From Chloroflexota bacterium (GTDB taxonomy: Bacteria > Chloroflexota > Anaerolineae > Aggregatilineales > J027), in contig QMIT01000010.1 of the NCBI GenBank assembly GCA_024434115.1, positions 1 through 64,000 on the forward strand: 64,000 nucleotides of DNA, read 5' to 3'. The notes beneath the pieces were generated by a model, which did not search any database, was not told the origin of the DNA, and was given only the letters and a program-made list of their open reading frames with translations. The first letter of the stretch is position 1. Each line of letters opens with the position of its first letter. The translations under genes were made by a program, and so were the position numbers. Of the stretch, positions 14,891-24,574 are shown piece after piece.

Positions 14891-16348
14891 ATGCGAACAA
14901 AACTGACTACTCTTCGACTGTTTGGATTTTCGCTCCGCACATTGGGCGCGGGGCTGATTGCATTCATTATTGGGACAGCGGCCCTGTGGCTTGATCTCGA
15001 AAATGATGGCCTCGTGGCAGATTTGCTGTGGAATGTAACGGGTGAAACGGAACCGGGGGCACAGCTATTGGGGGGTCTGCAATATCTCGCCAATGGCACC
15101 CGCGAGATGCCCCACCTCGAAAAAAACGCCTCCATTGAAAATCTGCCCGAAAATCCATTTGGCATTAATGCGTTCCTTGAGCAAGAGGCCGAGCCGGAAA
15201 AACGTGAACATGCCATGCGCTTAATTGCGGAGGCAGGGTTTGGTTGGCTGCGTCAACAATTTGCATGGGAAGATATTGAGATTGACGCTAAAGGGGATTT
15301 TGTAGATCGGCGCAATGATCGGAATTTCGATGGGGTGGTCAACGAAGCCGACTATATTTCGAGTTGGGACAAATATGACCATATTGTGGATTTGGCTGAC
15401 CAATATAACGTCGAAATCCTTGCTCGCCTTAGTAGCCCAACGCCGCCATGGGCCTTGCCATCACCGACCAGTCAATCACACGGCCCACCTGCCAATATCC
15501 AAGATTTTGTAGATTTTGCGGTGACAGTGGCAGAACGGTATCAAGGGCGTATCACCCATTATCAAATTTGGAACGAACCGAATCTCTATCCTGAATGGGG
15601 CGACCAACTGATTAGCCCAGAAGGATATGCCGACCTGCTGTGCCGCACGCATGATGCCCTCAAAACAATTGACCCGAATATCGTCATTTTGACAGGGGCG
15701 ATTGGCCCAACCGTTGACCACACTGGACGGGATGCCTTTGATTTGTTGTTTTTGCAGCGCCTCTATGATTTAGGGGCAGGCCGTTGTTTTGATATTCTCA
15801 GCGCACAGGGTTATGGCCTCTTTAGTGGGCCAACAGATCGCCGGATGCGCCCCTTTACGATGAATTTTGCCCGCCATCAATGGCTGCGGGATATTATGGT
15901 CGCCAATGGGGATGCCCATAAACCGATTTGGCTGAGTGAAATCGCTTGGAATCCTGTACCGAACGACCCTGCTATTTCCGGTTTGGAGACCTATGGGCAG
16001 GTCACAATGGAACAGGCGGCGGAATGGGCACCGCTGGCCTATGAACGTGCCCGTGAAGAATGGTCGTATATCGGGGTGATGAGTTATTGGTTTTTGAAGC
16101 GCCCTAGTGAGAGTGAGTCTAATCAGAGTTGGTATTATTTCCGCATCGTCGAGCCGGATTGGACACCCACGCCGATTTATTACAGCCTGCAAGACTATAT
16201 TCAATCCGGTGAATGGCAGCAACCCGACAAGGCATGGCCGACCAAAGCCCGTGAACGCCTGCCACAAGTGCTCATCGCTGGCTTGGCGGTGTTATTTGCG
16301 GGGGTGGTGATGGGTGACGCGGTGATGAAGCGATTGGAGCGCCCATGA
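14891..16348 (+). CDS. Membrane-anchored glycoside-hydrolase-like protein (clan GH-A type)
   Basis: 485 residues with a hydrophobic helix near the N-terminus (about 17-35) and another at the extreme C-terminus (LIAGLAVLFAGVVMGDAVM). The central domain looks like a TIM barrel of the GH5/GH39 sort: E229 in YQIWNEPNLYPEW is the expected acid/base and E350 in PIWLSEIAWNP the expected nucleophile. It is paralogous to the proteins at 46185-47717 and 47798-49447. It overlaps the next gene by four bases (ATGA), linking it to a GT39 glycosyltransferase. The glycan substrate is unknown. Confidence 0.75.
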   Translation: MRTKLTTLRLFGFSLRTLGAGLIAFIIGTAALWLDLENDGLVADLLWNVTGETEPGAQLLGGLQYLANGTREMPHLEKNASIENLPENPFGINAFLEQEAEPEKREHAMRLIAEAGFGWLRQQFAWEDIEIDAKGDFVDRRNDRNFDGVVNEADYISSWDKYDHIVDLADQYNVEILARLSSPTPPWALPSPTSQSHGPPANIQDFVDFAVTVAERYQGRITHYQIWNEPNLYPEWGDQLISPEGYADLLCRTHDALKTIDPNIVILTGAIGPTVDHTGRDAFDLLFLQRLYDLGAGRCFDILSAQGYGLFSGPTDRRMRPFTMNFARHQWLRDIMVANGDAHKPIWLSEIAWNPVPNDPAISGLETYGQVTMEQAAEWAPLAYERAREEWSYIGVMSYWFLKRPSESESNQSWYYFRIVEPDWTPTPIYYSLQDYIQSGEWQQPDKAWPTKARERLPQVLIAGLAVLFAGVVMGDAVMKRLERP

Positions 16349-18309
16349 ATCGGGTTATCCGCTGGCTTCCGGTGCTGATTTTGTTGGCGGCGGGTTTCTG
16401 GCGTTTTCATTTACTAGAGGCCCAATCCCTTTGGCATGATGAGGGCAACAGCCTGCGCCTTGCCGAACGCTCAATTCCCTCTTTGGTTGAAGCCAGCAGC
16501 CGGGATATTCACCCGCCCGGTTATTATATCGGCCTAAAATGGTGGATGTTTTTCGCGGGCAAAACTGAATATGGCCTGCGCTCGTTTTCGGCGTTTTGGG
16601 GCTTGTTGGCAGTAGCCGGAACTTATGGTTTGGGGCGGCGTTTGTATGGCCCACTCGCAGCCAGCATCGCGGCGGCATTGGTCGCGGCGAACCCCTTTGC
16701 GGTGTACTACTCCCAAGAGACGCGCATGTATGCTCAATTGGGGGCGTTGAGTGTCTTAAGTTTTTGGGTGCTAGTCAAGATGCTGCACGCCAGTGACCAC
16801 CACCGCGCCGAAAACCGCCCCAACCAATTTGCCTTCCACATCGCGCCTTGGGCCATCTGGCTCATGATTATCAACACCGTCGGCCTCTACAACCACTACA
16901 CCTATCCGTTTACCATGATCGCACAGGGCATGGTGTTTTTGTGGTGGTGGATTCCGCGCCGCGACCCACGTGCCCGCAATGTTTACATCGTCCTAAACGT
17001 AATCACACTGATGTTTTTTCAGTCGTGGCTGCCGACAGCCTATCAACAGATTACTTCATGGCCCCAAGCAGGCGACCAAAGCGATTTGATAGACCGCGCT
17101 GATCGGGTTTTCACGCTGTTGATCTATGGACAAACCGCAACCAATCTCTCCACATTCGCCTATATCTTGCCCATCGGGTTACTCGTTTTGGGGGTGTTGC
17201 TGCCAGATCGCCGTGCCGGGGCAGAACGACCCTCGGTGTTGTGGCGGGTGAGCCTGCCGCTGATTTGGAGTGGACTCAGTATTGGAGCGCTGCTGCTATC
17301 GGGGGCCTACCGCGAGGCCAATCTCAAATTTTTAATCCCTGCTCAAATGGCGGTTGCCTTGATGCTGGGTCGCAGTTTGGAACGCATTGGGGCGGTGATG
17401 AGCGGGACTGTACACAATACCCCCTATCGGTTGTGGGTGCGTTGGGGCAGTGCTGTGGCTCTTTCGATGTTAATGATTATTCCCAATATTCAAAATCTCA
17501 GCCCGATGTATCACGACGATCGCTATGCCCGCAGTGATTATCGGCGGATTGCGGAACTGCTGGCCGAAAATGCACGTGAGGGAGATGCCATTATCTTAAA
17601 CGCCCCCAATCAAATCGAAGCGTTTGATTATTATTATCACGGTGGTGCCCCGGTGTTTGGCTTGCCCAAAGGATTAGGCGGGGATGATGCCGCCACACGA
17701 CAGGCCACGAATGATTTAATCGCCGATTATCAGCGGATTTATATGGTGCTGTGGGGGCAAAATGAGCGCGACCCGAACGGCATTGTAGAAGCCACACTCG
17801 ACGAAGGGGCGTATGTCATTGGACGGCAGTGGATTACTGATGTCGAACTAGTACAATATGCGGTTTTGGATGCTCCACCCGCCGAACCATCCCAAGTGGT
17901 GAATATGTCCTTTGGCGATCAAATCACGCTGGTGGGTTATGCGCTCTCAACGGATGGCACAGGTCAGCAGCTTTTGCCGGGGGATGTGTTGGGAGTGACG
18001 TTGTTTTGGCAGACCAACGCCCAACTGGAAAAACGCTATAAGGTGACGGTGCAATTATTAAATCCCGATGGCACGCTGGCCTCCCAGCATGATAGCGAAC
18101 CTGCCAATGGACGCGCCATCACGACTACATGGCAGGCGGGAGAGATTATTACCGATAATCATGGGATTGTGGTCAAACAGGACGCTGTAATGGGAACATA
18201 TATGTTAATCGTGGCAGTCTATGAACTTGACCCACCCAATACCCGCTTGATTCCCAGCCAAGCCGACGCCAACAATGCCTATCTGTTGACCACTCTGACG
18301 CTGCAATAA
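16345..18309 (+). CDS. GT39/ArnT-like polytopic membrane glycosyltransferase
   Basis: 654 residues with some ten or more membrane helices and a soluble C-terminal domain. The acidic motif after the first helix (LWHDEGNSLRLAERS) followed by DIHPPGYYIGLKWW is characteristic of lipid-linked-sugar-dependent transferases of the PMT/ArnT fold. It would move a sugar from a polyprenyl carrier to a protein or glycan outside the membrane. The C-terminal beta-rich part (after about residue 500) is shared in style with the protein at 43126-45222. Its start overlaps the preceding glycosidase-like gene. Confidence 0.8.
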   Translation: MNRVIRWLPVLILLAAGFWRFHLLEAQSLWHDEGNSLRLAERSIPSLVEASSRDIHPPGYYIGLKWWMFFAGKTEYGLRSFSAFWGLLAVAGTYGLGRRLYGPLAASIAAALVAANPFAVYYSQETRMYAQLGALSVLSFWVLVKMLHASDHHRAENRPNQFAFHIAPWAIWLMIINTVGLYNHYTYPFTMIAQGMVFLWWWIPRRDPRARNVYIVLNVITLMFFQSWLPTAYQQITSWPQAGDQSDLIDRADRVFTLLIYGQTATNLSTFAYILPIGLLVLGVLLPDRRAGAERPSVLWRVSLPLIWSGLSIGALLLSGAYREANLKFLIPAQMAVALMLGRSLERIGAVMSGTVHNTPYRLWVRWGSAVALSMLMIIPNIQNLSPMYHDDRYARSDYRRIAELLAENAREGDAIILNAPNQIEAFDYYYHGGAPVFGLPKGLGGDDAATRQATNDLIADYQRIYMVLWGQNERDPNGIVEATLDEGAYVIGRQWITDVELVQYAVLDAPPAEPSQVVNMSFGDQITLVGYALSTDGTGQQLLPGDVLGVTLFWQTNAQLEKRYKVTVQLLNPDGTLASQHDSEPANGRAITTTWQAGEIITDNHGIVVKQDAVMGTYMLIVAVYELDPPNTRLIPSQADANNAYLLTTLTLQ

Positions 18310-18735
18310 TCATCCAAAAACATCGGTTGCGGCTTCGGGCACGGTGAAGGTAAACGTCTCTTGTTTTTCGTCGTTGAGATACAGTTCCACCTGATACTTG
18401 CCACCCTGCCAATCGGTATCCCGATCTAAACTGAAAGTGACAGTGCCGCTGCCCGTCTTAATGATGGTTTCGTCAAGGCGGGTATTCAAAGTCTCGCCGC
18501 CGCTTTCTATCAATGTCCACACGGCTTTGAGTTCGGTCTCATCATCGGCGTTTTTGACTTCGACAAATAGATAAAAAATGCTGTCGCGTTCAAAGGTGTC
18601 GGTTCGATTAGCACCGTTTTGGTCGCTGGCAAGATAGGCGCGTTCAACCTTTGCATTGACTAATCCGCACGCCGTCAAAATCACCAGTAAAATCATCAGT
18701 CCAGAGATGAAAAAATACTTTTTCACGAAAGGCAC
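18310..18735 (-). CDS. Small lipoprotein
   Basis: 141 residues with a classical lipoprotein signal: basic start (MPFVKK), hydrophobic core and lipobox LTAC with Cys at 23. The mature part is beta-rich and acidic, with a repeated pattern (VTFSLDRDTDWQGGKYQVELYLND) reminiscent of a single immunoglobulin-like domain. Its stop directly abuts the convergent GT39 gene. No family was recognised. Probably a membrane-attached surface protein. Confidence 0.7.
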   Translation of the reverse strand: MPFVKKYFFISGLMILLVILTACGLVNAKVERAYLASDQNGANRTDTFERDSIFYLFVEVKNADDETELKAVWTLIESGGETLNTRLDETIIKTGSGTVTFSLDRDTDWQGGKYQVELYLNDEKQETFTFTVPEAATDVFG

Positions 18736-18804
18736 TCCTCAGCGCATCAAATTTTCCAGAGTATACTGTAGCGCGTGGATACTGGGTAGCAAGGTTTTCG
18801 TTTG

Positions 18805-19950
18805 ATGACACAACTCGTTTTGCTGACAAATGATGGGTCACTGGTGATAGATGATCGTCGGGGTATTTTCCTGTCTGCGGCCACAACCCAGCATCGGATT
18901 TCAATTGTTTTGACTGGATATGCCGTTTATCCCGGCTTGATAAATTCCCATGATCATGTTGAACTAAATCATTTCCCACGCACCAAATTTCGAGAGGTCT
19001 ATCCCAATGCCCGTGAGTGGAGCGATGACGTTTCCCAACGCCTAAACTCCTCCCCCTATCTCGAACTACGCACTGCCCCCCTTGCGGATCGCTGTTTTAT
19101 TGGTGGGCTAAAAAATCTACTATCGGGCGTGACGACAGTAGCTCATCATAATCCGCTGCACCCTCCGCTAAAACGATGGGATTTTCCGGTGCGGGTGGTG
19201 AAAAAATATAAATGGTCACATTCCTTGTATTTGACCCCTGCCGAGGAAATCCAATGGAGCTATCACAAAGCGCGGCGACAAGTCTGGATGATTCATGCGG
19301 CGGAAGGCACAGACGAAATTGCAGCAGGCGAATTTGGCAAACTCAGTCAATTGGGGGTGATTGGGCCAAACACCGTCTTGATTCATGGGGTGGGATTGAA
19401 TGACGCTGATACCCGATTAGCCATTGAGCGCGGCGCAAGTTTAGTATGGTGTCCCTCCACCAATCTATATCTGCTTGGGAAAACAGCTTCGGTGCAGCAG
19501 TGGGCACAGGCCGGACGGGTAGCGATTGGCAGCGATTCACGATTGACAGCGGATGGTGATTTTTTGGATGAGTTGAGAGCCGCTTATGCAACAGGCCAAG
19601 TAGATGCAGCAACCCTTGTAGCGATGGTAACGGAATACCCTCGACAGATGTTGAAATTGAAGGATGGCGGTAGTTTAAAAAAGAGACAATCGGTGGATTT
19701 GATTGTACTGCCCTACCATGATAACCCTGATAAGGCACTGGTGAGCGCTAAACGAGCCGATTTATCGCTGGTGGTGCGTCGGGGGCAGGTCATGATAGGC
19801 GACCCTGAATTAGTCCGACAGTTTCCCGGTGAATTTGAACGGGTGATATTGGATGGGCGGGAAAAACTCATGGCGAAAAAATTGGCGGATCGGGTGCGGC
19901 GCTGTACATTACACGAGCCGGGATTACAATTAGGCGCAACTTCATCTTGA
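18805..19950 (+). CDS. Amidohydrolase-superfamily enzyme
   Basis: 381 residues with the metal-dependent amidohydrolase layout: INSHDHVELNHF supplies the HxH pair, later histidines occur in IHAAEG and LIHGVGL, and the final Asp in IGSDSRLTADG. It resembles the cytosine/guanine/adenosine-deaminase-like branch that acts on ring C-N bonds. The substrate cannot be deduced, and the neighbours (YitT, lipoprotein) give no pathway. ATG 18805 is used; a TTG lies one codon earlier. Confidence 0.8.
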   Translation: MTQLVLLTNDGSLVIDDRRGIFLSAATTQHRISIVLTGYAVYPGLINSHDHVELNHFPRTKFREVYPNAREWSDDVSQRLNSSPYLELRTAPLADRCFIGGLKNLLSGVTTVAHHNPLHPPLKRWDFPVRVVKKYKWSHSLYLTPAEEIQWSYHKARRQVWMIHAAEGTDEIAAGEFGKLSQLGVIGPNTVLIHGVGLNDADTRLAIERGASLVWCPSTNLYLLGKTASVQQWAQAGRVAIGSDSRLTADGDFLDELRAAYATGQVDAATLVAMVTEYPRQMLKLKDGGSLKKRQSVDLIVLPYHDNPDKALVSAKRADLSLVVRRGQVMIGDPELVRQFPGEFERVILDGREKLMAKKLADRVRRCTLHEPGLQLGATSS

Positions 19951-19970
19951 AACACTGAAACGAGGGCATT

Positions 19971-20858
19971 GTGACCAAGCTACTTCAACGACTAGGCGGC
20001 TTTGCATCCGGTTGGCGTTTGTTGCAAACGGCCATTGGCACGATCATCAGTGCTATCGGGGTGATCGTGTTCCTCATTCCCTCACAAATTGCGCCGGGGG
20101 GTGTTTCCGGCATCGCCATTATTTTGCATGAGGTCATCGGCACGCCTGTCGGGATTATGACTCTGATTTTTAACATCCCTATCCAAATTTTCGCCTATCG
20201 GGTGTTGGGGGGAAGTTGGCTCATTATCAGCACGATTTTCTCGGTGGTCATTTTCAGCGCGTCGGTGGATATTTTGCCTGCCTTTGTTTCGACACATGGC
20301 GTCAGTGAAAATGATTTGCTCAACGCAATTTTTGGCGGCATCGTCGGCGGAATTGGCAGTGGCCTTATTTATGGCGCAGGGGCAACGGCGGGAGGAACGG
20401 CAACCCTCTCGCGGATTTTGCAGCATAGAACGGGCATCCCCCTCAGCAGCGCCTATCTCTATACTGACACCCTAATTATCGGCATGGCAGGGTTGGTGTT
20501 TGGCTGGGAAGCCGCCATGTATGCCATTGTTTCATTGTTCATTAGCGGCATGGTGGCGGATTATGTGCTGGAAGGGCCAAGCGTCATTCGCACCGTGACG
20601 ATTGTGACGGACTATCCCCAAGAAGTATCCAAAGCGATTTTGGGTCAATTGGGGCGTGGGGTCACATCATGGGAGGGCATGGGCATGTTTACCGATCAAC
20701 CCCACACCGTTTTGTTTGTCACGATTGCCCGTCCCCAAGTCGCCACGCTGCGCCATGTGGTTTTCGCCGTTGACCCCAAAGCGTTCGTGGTAATTGGGCA
20801 GGGGCATGTGGCCTATGGACGCGGATTTAAGGCTGCCCCCATTCCAAAAGCCGAATAG
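19971..20858 (+). CDS. YitT-family membrane protein (DUF2179)
   Basis: 295 residues with about five or six membrane segments, followed by a soluble C-terminal domain (TIVTDYPQEVSKAILGQLGRGVTSWEGMGMFT...VFAVDPKAFVVIG) that matches the DUF2179 domain of YitT proteins. It starts at GTG 19971 with GAGGG upstream. YitT proteins are widespread inner-membrane proteins of poorly defined, possibly transport-related function. The gene ends flush against the convergent nitroreductase-like gene. Confidence 0.85.
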   Translation: MTKLLQRLGGFASGWRLLQTAIGTIISAIGVIVFLIPSQIAPGGVSGIAIILHEVIGTPVGIMTLIFNIPIQIFAYRVLGGSWLIISTIFSVVIFSASVDILPAFVSTHGVSENDLLNAIFGGIVGGIGSGLIYGAGATAGGTATLSRILQHRTGIPLSSAYLYTDTLIIGMAGLVFGWEAAMYAIVSLFISGMVADYVLEGPSVIRTVTIVTDYPQEVSKAILGQLGRGVTSWEGMGMFTDQPHTVLFVTIARPQVATLRHVVFAVDPKAFVVIGQGHVAYGRGFKAAPIPKAE

Positions 20859-21179
20859 TTAATCGGGTCGGAGTTCGACGATCAGGCCATCGCTCCACTC
20901 ATATTTGGCGTCCATTTTGGCGGCGACAGCGGCAGCGAGTTCGGGTTCAGCAGTGCGGTCAATCACCCGCCCTTTGCCTTGATAGGTTTGATCGCCCACA
21001 CGGACAGAAATCGCTGGATTATGCCGGATATTCTGCACCCAGTGGGCTTTTTCACGCCCCTCTGCCACGATGTAATACGCTCCGGCGTGGCTGACAAACC
21101 AAATTTCTATTTCATGGGGGTTGCCACTTTTCCAACCAGTGGTGGTGACATAACAGAAGTCGGGTTCTTTGATGCTCAT
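20859..21179 (-). CDS. F420/flavin-dependent nitroreductase-family protein (split beta-barrel)
   Basis: 106 residues with the PNPOx-like split-barrel signature of the deazaflavin-dependent nitroreductase family: YVTTTGWKSGNPHEIEIWFV near the start, then YYIVAEGREKAHWVQNIRHNPAISVRVGD. Members bind F420 or FMN and reduce diverse substrates. Whether this organism makes F420 is not shown by the window. It is six bases from the upstream gene at 21185, so the two may share a transcript. Confidence 0.8.
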   Translation of the reverse strand: MSIKEPDFCYVTTTGWKSGNPHEIEIWFVSHAGAYYIVAEGREKAHWVQNIRHNPAISVRVGDQTYQGKGRVIDRTAEPELAAAVAAKMDAKYEWSDGLIVELRPD

Positions 21180-21184
21180 AGGGA

Positions 21185-21892
21185 TTACTCCAATGGGTAG
21201 TTGATGATGAGCAGCGGCATATAAAAGCCGGGTTCGCCATATATCGCGGGGTCGGTCATGATAAATTCGGTCAAGGTTTTCGCCTCCGCGTAGGTCTCAA
21301 TGAAGCCATGCTGATTAGGTCGAATTTGAAACCGTTCCCATCCGTCTTTTTCAAGACCATTGCACAGCCACGAATGGTTTATATCGCCAAAATCGCTGCA
21401 CACCACTTCATAGCCGAGAATTTCCCCCTCTGGTACGGGAGACCTTTGCCCGATAATGTGCGCCAATCCGCGTTCCCCTTCATCTTGGACGCCTACCCTT
21501 AAAGTTGGTTCAACCAATAGAAACGGCTCGACGGACTCTTTGTGTAGGCCTGCCCCAAGCAGAAATAAATCATCTTTTTGAGGAATGAACCGTTTAATGA
21601 AATCACGGGCGGTTTCCAAGCGATAGGTTACGTCGGGAAAGCCTATTTCTATGTCAAACTTGTCGTTACACCACTGTTCGAATTCTGGTCGAAGGGTGTC
21701 GGGAATGCCAAAAGCGTCAAAATCTTCCTGCGAATTGGCCCAATAAACAATTGGCGCTATTTTCGCAAGGCAGTGAGATACACTCAGAAGTTTTTCGGGG
21801 AGCAACCCGGTAGATTGCCAATCACCGCGTGTAAAGTATTTGGTGATGTAATAACCCGCTGAGACATAATCATCCAGATGGATTGTCACCAT
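21185..21892 (-). CDS. Protein of unknown function
   Basis: 235 residues, soluble, without signal peptide or membrane helix, rich in aromatic and acidic residues (MVTIHLDDYVSAGYYITKYF...). I recognise no domain. The style, with many Trp/Tyr and short secondary elements, recalls cytoplasmic immunity or SUKH-like proteins, but this is only an impression. Divergent from the DUF1003 gene and overlapped by no other credible frame. Confidence 0.6.
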   Translation of the reverse strand: MVTIHLDDYVSAGYYITKYFTRGDWQSTGLLPEKLLSVSHCLAKIAPIVYWANSQEDFDAFGIPDTLRPEFEQWCNDKFDIEIGFPDVTYRLETARDFIKRFIPQKDDLFLLGAGLHKESVEPFLLVEPTLRVGVQDEGERGLAHIIGQRSPVPEGEILGYEVVCSDFGDINHSWLCNGLEKDGWERFQIRPNQHGFIETYAEAKTLTEFIMTDPAIYGEPGFYMPLLIINYPLE

Positions 21893-21937
21893 ACCACCGA
21901 CTCCTTTTCAGTCCTAATGATACCGGAGGCCAAACCG

Positions 21938-22408
21938 ATGCGAAAACTTAATTTCCCAGAGCCATTTAAACACACCCATGCACCTGTACGAAACGTGAAC
22001 GAGCTATTTGATGAGCAGGCAAGTGTTGGGGCAAGAGCGGCGGATCAGGTCGCGGCGGTGGTTGGGTCGTGGAGGTTCATCATCGTCCAATCATTTTTGC
22101 TGATGATTTGGATTATTCTCAACAGCATTGCGTGGATGTATCATTGGGATCCGTACCCGTTCATTTTGATGAACTTGGTGCTTTCAACACAGGCCGCTTT
22201 TACCGCCCCGATTATTATGATGAGCCAAAATCGGCAGGCAGCCAAAGATCGCATTGAAGCCCATAATGATTTTATTGTCAATCAAAAAGCGGAGGCTGAA
22301 ATTCAGGCCATTTTGGAACATCTCGCCGCCCAAGATGAGGCACTCACGGCGATTTATCATTATGTCACCAGCACCCATCAACATATTGGCGCTCAATCAC
22401 CAGAATGA
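21938..22408 (+). CDS. DUF1003 membrane protein
   Basis: 156 residues from ATG 21938, with GGAGG eight bases upstream. Two membrane segments in the family pattern: AVVGSWRFIIVQSFLLMIWIILN, then YPFILMNLVLSTQAAFTAPIIMMSQNRQAAKDR. A helical acidic tail follows. Function unknown; members are often described as predicted membrane proteins. Its 3' end overlaps the convergent methyltransferase by 16 bases. Confidence 0.85.
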   Translation: MRKLNFPEPFKHTHAPVRNVNELFDEQASVGARAADQVAAVVGSWRFIIVQSFLLMIWIILNSIAWMYHWDPYPFILMNLVLSTQAAFTAPIIMMSQNRQAAKDRIEAHNDFIVNQKAEAEIQAILEHLAAQDEALTAIYHYVTSTHQHIGAQSPE

Positions 22409-23199
22409 CCGGATGTTCGTCTAAATTCAATCCAATAGTGATCCGTCCATGTGCGGAAGGGCCAGTAGTCAGCCAAATGGGTTTCGGCAGCGATTAAAGG
22501 CTTCATGATACGGGGTCGCTTATCTACCACCCCAAACGCATCGCTAGGCGGCAAAAATACCCCTAACCCGCGTACCCGCTTGAATTCAAAATAGGGCTGG
22601 AAAGCGCGTGCAAATTGGCGGGGTGAGGGATAATAAATTGGCAGTGTTCCTCCACCCGGCAATGTCGCAATGGTTTCGCGTTTGAACCGACGAAAAGCGG
22701 TGCGGAAATCCAGATGGAGACCATGCCAGAGCGTCTCCCACATGCAAAACGGCGAAATGATGCCTAACCCGACATAACCCCCCGGTTTGACGGCCTTCGC
22801 CAAAAATCGCCCTAACCCGGCCCAATCACGGGTGCAGTTGACCGGGCCAAAATTGCTATACACCCCGTCTACGGGTTCACCATCCCATGCTGGCAACTGA
22901 TTGAGATCAAATAGCAATGGAGTGACAAGATGGCCCAGATTAGCGGCTTCCGCTTTGGCCTTTGTTTGTTCTAGCATAAACGGGCTGATGTCGGCTGCAA
23001 TGACCTTCACGCCACGTTGGGCCATCCATAGCGCATCTATCCCACCAGCACACCCGATTTCAAAGGCGGTGCTGCCATTTGGAAAATGCGGCTCTAGCCA
23101 TGACCAGACCCTTTCACGCAGCCAACGTGAGACCGGACTTTCGGCAAAGTCGCGGTCATAGACGGCGGCAAGGGTATCAAAGGCGGCGTTATTCGACAT
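22393..23199 (-). CDS. Class I SAM-dependent methyltransferase
   Basis: 268 residues. The glycine-rich SAM-binding motif I is FEIGCAGGIDALWMA (near residue 41). It is followed by the acidic end of strand 2 (VKVIAADISPFML) and a post-motif region with GVYSNFGPVNC. The substrate is not evident. It starts three bases after the GH1 gene stop, which suggests cotranscription with the beta-glucosidase, perhaps by chance rather than shared function. Confidence 0.82.
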   Translation of the reverse strand: MSNNAAFDTLAAVYDRDFAESPVSRWLRERVWSWLEPHFPNGSTAFEIGCAGGIDALWMAQRGVKVIAADISPFMLEQTKAKAEAANLGHLVTPLLFDLNQLPAWDGEPVDGVYSNFGPVNCTRDWAGLGRFLAKAVKPGGYVGLGIISPFCMWETLWHGLHLDFRTAFRRFKRETIATLPGGGTLPIYYPSPRQFARAFQPYFEFKRVRGLGVFLPPSDAFGVVDKRPRIMKPLIAAETHLADYWPFRTWTDHYWIEFRRTSGHSGD

Positions 23200-23201
23200 T
23201 T

Positions 23202-24539
23202 TTAGATGGCGCGGGCCTTTTCGGTGGCGATTTTGCGTTTGTAATATTGGGCACTGCGCTTGGGGATACGGGCCTGATTTTCGTAATTGACGTAGTACAG
23301 GCCAAATCGTTTGCTAAACCCTTCGGCCCATTCAAAATTATCCATCAGACTCCACACAAAAAAGCCCTTAAGCGGCACGCCCTGATCAATGGCATCTTCG
23401 GCGGCGGCAAAGTGGTCAATGAGATAATTTTCCCGCAGCGGGTCATCCACAATCAGGCCATCTGGCGGCGGGTCATCAAAGGCCGCACCATTCTCGGTAA
23501 TGTAAATCGCTTTGGGGCGATACTCCTGATGGATGCGTACCAGCAGCTTAGTCAGGCCCTCTGGATAAATTTCCCAACCCATTGCAGTTGTTTCGACATT
23601 GCCCATCGGCGCGGGTAAAAATTGTAGGGGCAACAAATCCGGCATCCACGTCACTTTGTTGCGGGTGTAATAGTTGATACCGAGGAAATCAATCGGCTCG
23701 GAGGCTTCTTTGATGGCATCGAGATTGATGTCCTTGAGATTCTCGCCTAACGCCTCGACCATATCTGCTGGATATTGGCCCTTGAAAATCGGGTCAAGAA
23801 ACCAGCGATTGATAAAACCATCGTTGCGGTAAGCCGCTTTTTGATCGTTTTCGCTGTCGGTAGCAGGTTCGGAATAGAGCGTGTAGAGCGTAATTCCCGC
23901 TTGGCAATCCTCCGAATTTTCGCGGATGATGGGCATGGCCTCGCCGTGTGCCAGCAGCAGATGGTGGGCGGTTTTGTAGGCAATGGGGATGTCTATAATT
24001 CCCGGTGCGTGTTGCCCATAAAAATGCCCAATCATGGAATAGACCCAAGGTTCGTTGTGGGTAATCCAATTTTTGACACGATTTCCAAGACGGCGCGTCA
24101 CGACATCTACATAATCGGCGAACCATTTCACACTGTCGGGGTTGGCCCACCCACCTTCATCTTGCAAGACTTGGGGATAATCCCAATGAAAAAGGGTGAC
24201 AAACGGCTTGATATTGACCTTGAGCAGTTCATCTACCAGACGGTCATAAAAATCGAGACCGAGCGGGTTGACATCGCCTTTGCCTTGCGGAATAACACGC
24301 GGCCATGAGATGGAAAAACGGTAGCCATCCAAGCCCATCTCGCTCATTAGCTGAATATCTTCGGGATAGCGGTGATAATGATCGCAAGCCATGTCACCGT
24401 TGTCCCCGTTGCGGGTTTTGCCGGGGGTATGCGAAAACCGATGCCAGATGGATTCGCCGCAGCCTTCGCTGGTCGTCGTGCCCTCAATTTGATAACTGGC
24501 GGTGGCGACCCCCCATACAAAATCTTTCGGAAAAGGCAT
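23202..24539 (-). CDS. GH1 beta-glucosidase
   Basis: 445 residues, the usual length for the family. N-terminal signature FVWGVATASYQIEG; acid/base E163 in WITHNEPW; nucleophile E349 in IYITENGAAF; typical substrate-pocket elements FHWDYPQ and GFFVWSLMDNFEWAEG. No signal peptide, so it acts on imported beta-glucosides or cellobiose in the cytoplasm. It lies between rimO and the methyltransferase on the same strand; no sugar transporter is nearby. Confidence 0.95.
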   Translation of the reverse strand: MPFPKDFVWGVATASYQIEGTTTSEGCGESIWHRFSHTPGKTRNGDNGDMACDHYHRYPEDIQLMSEMGLDGYRFSISWPRVIPQGKGDVNPLGLDFYDRLVDELLKVNIKPFVTLFHWDYPQVLQDEGGWANPDSVKWFADYVDVVTRRLGNRVKNWITHNEPWVYSMIGHFYGQHAPGIIDIPIAYKTAHHLLLAHGEAMPIIRENSEDCQAGITLYTLYSEPATDSENDQKAAYRNDGFINRWFLDPIFKGQYPADMVEALGENLKDINLDAIKEASEPIDFLGINYYTRNKVTWMPDLLPLQFLPAPMGNVETTAMGWEIYPEGLTKLLVRIHQEYRPKAIYITENGAAFDDPPPDGLIVDDPLRENYLIDHFAAAEDAIDQGVPLKGFFVWSLMDNFEWAEGFSKRFGLYYVNYENQARIPKRSAQYYKRKIATEKARAI

Positions 24540-24574
24540 ATCGTTTCCTGCTCCTTAATTAGCCATCAGTTTCT

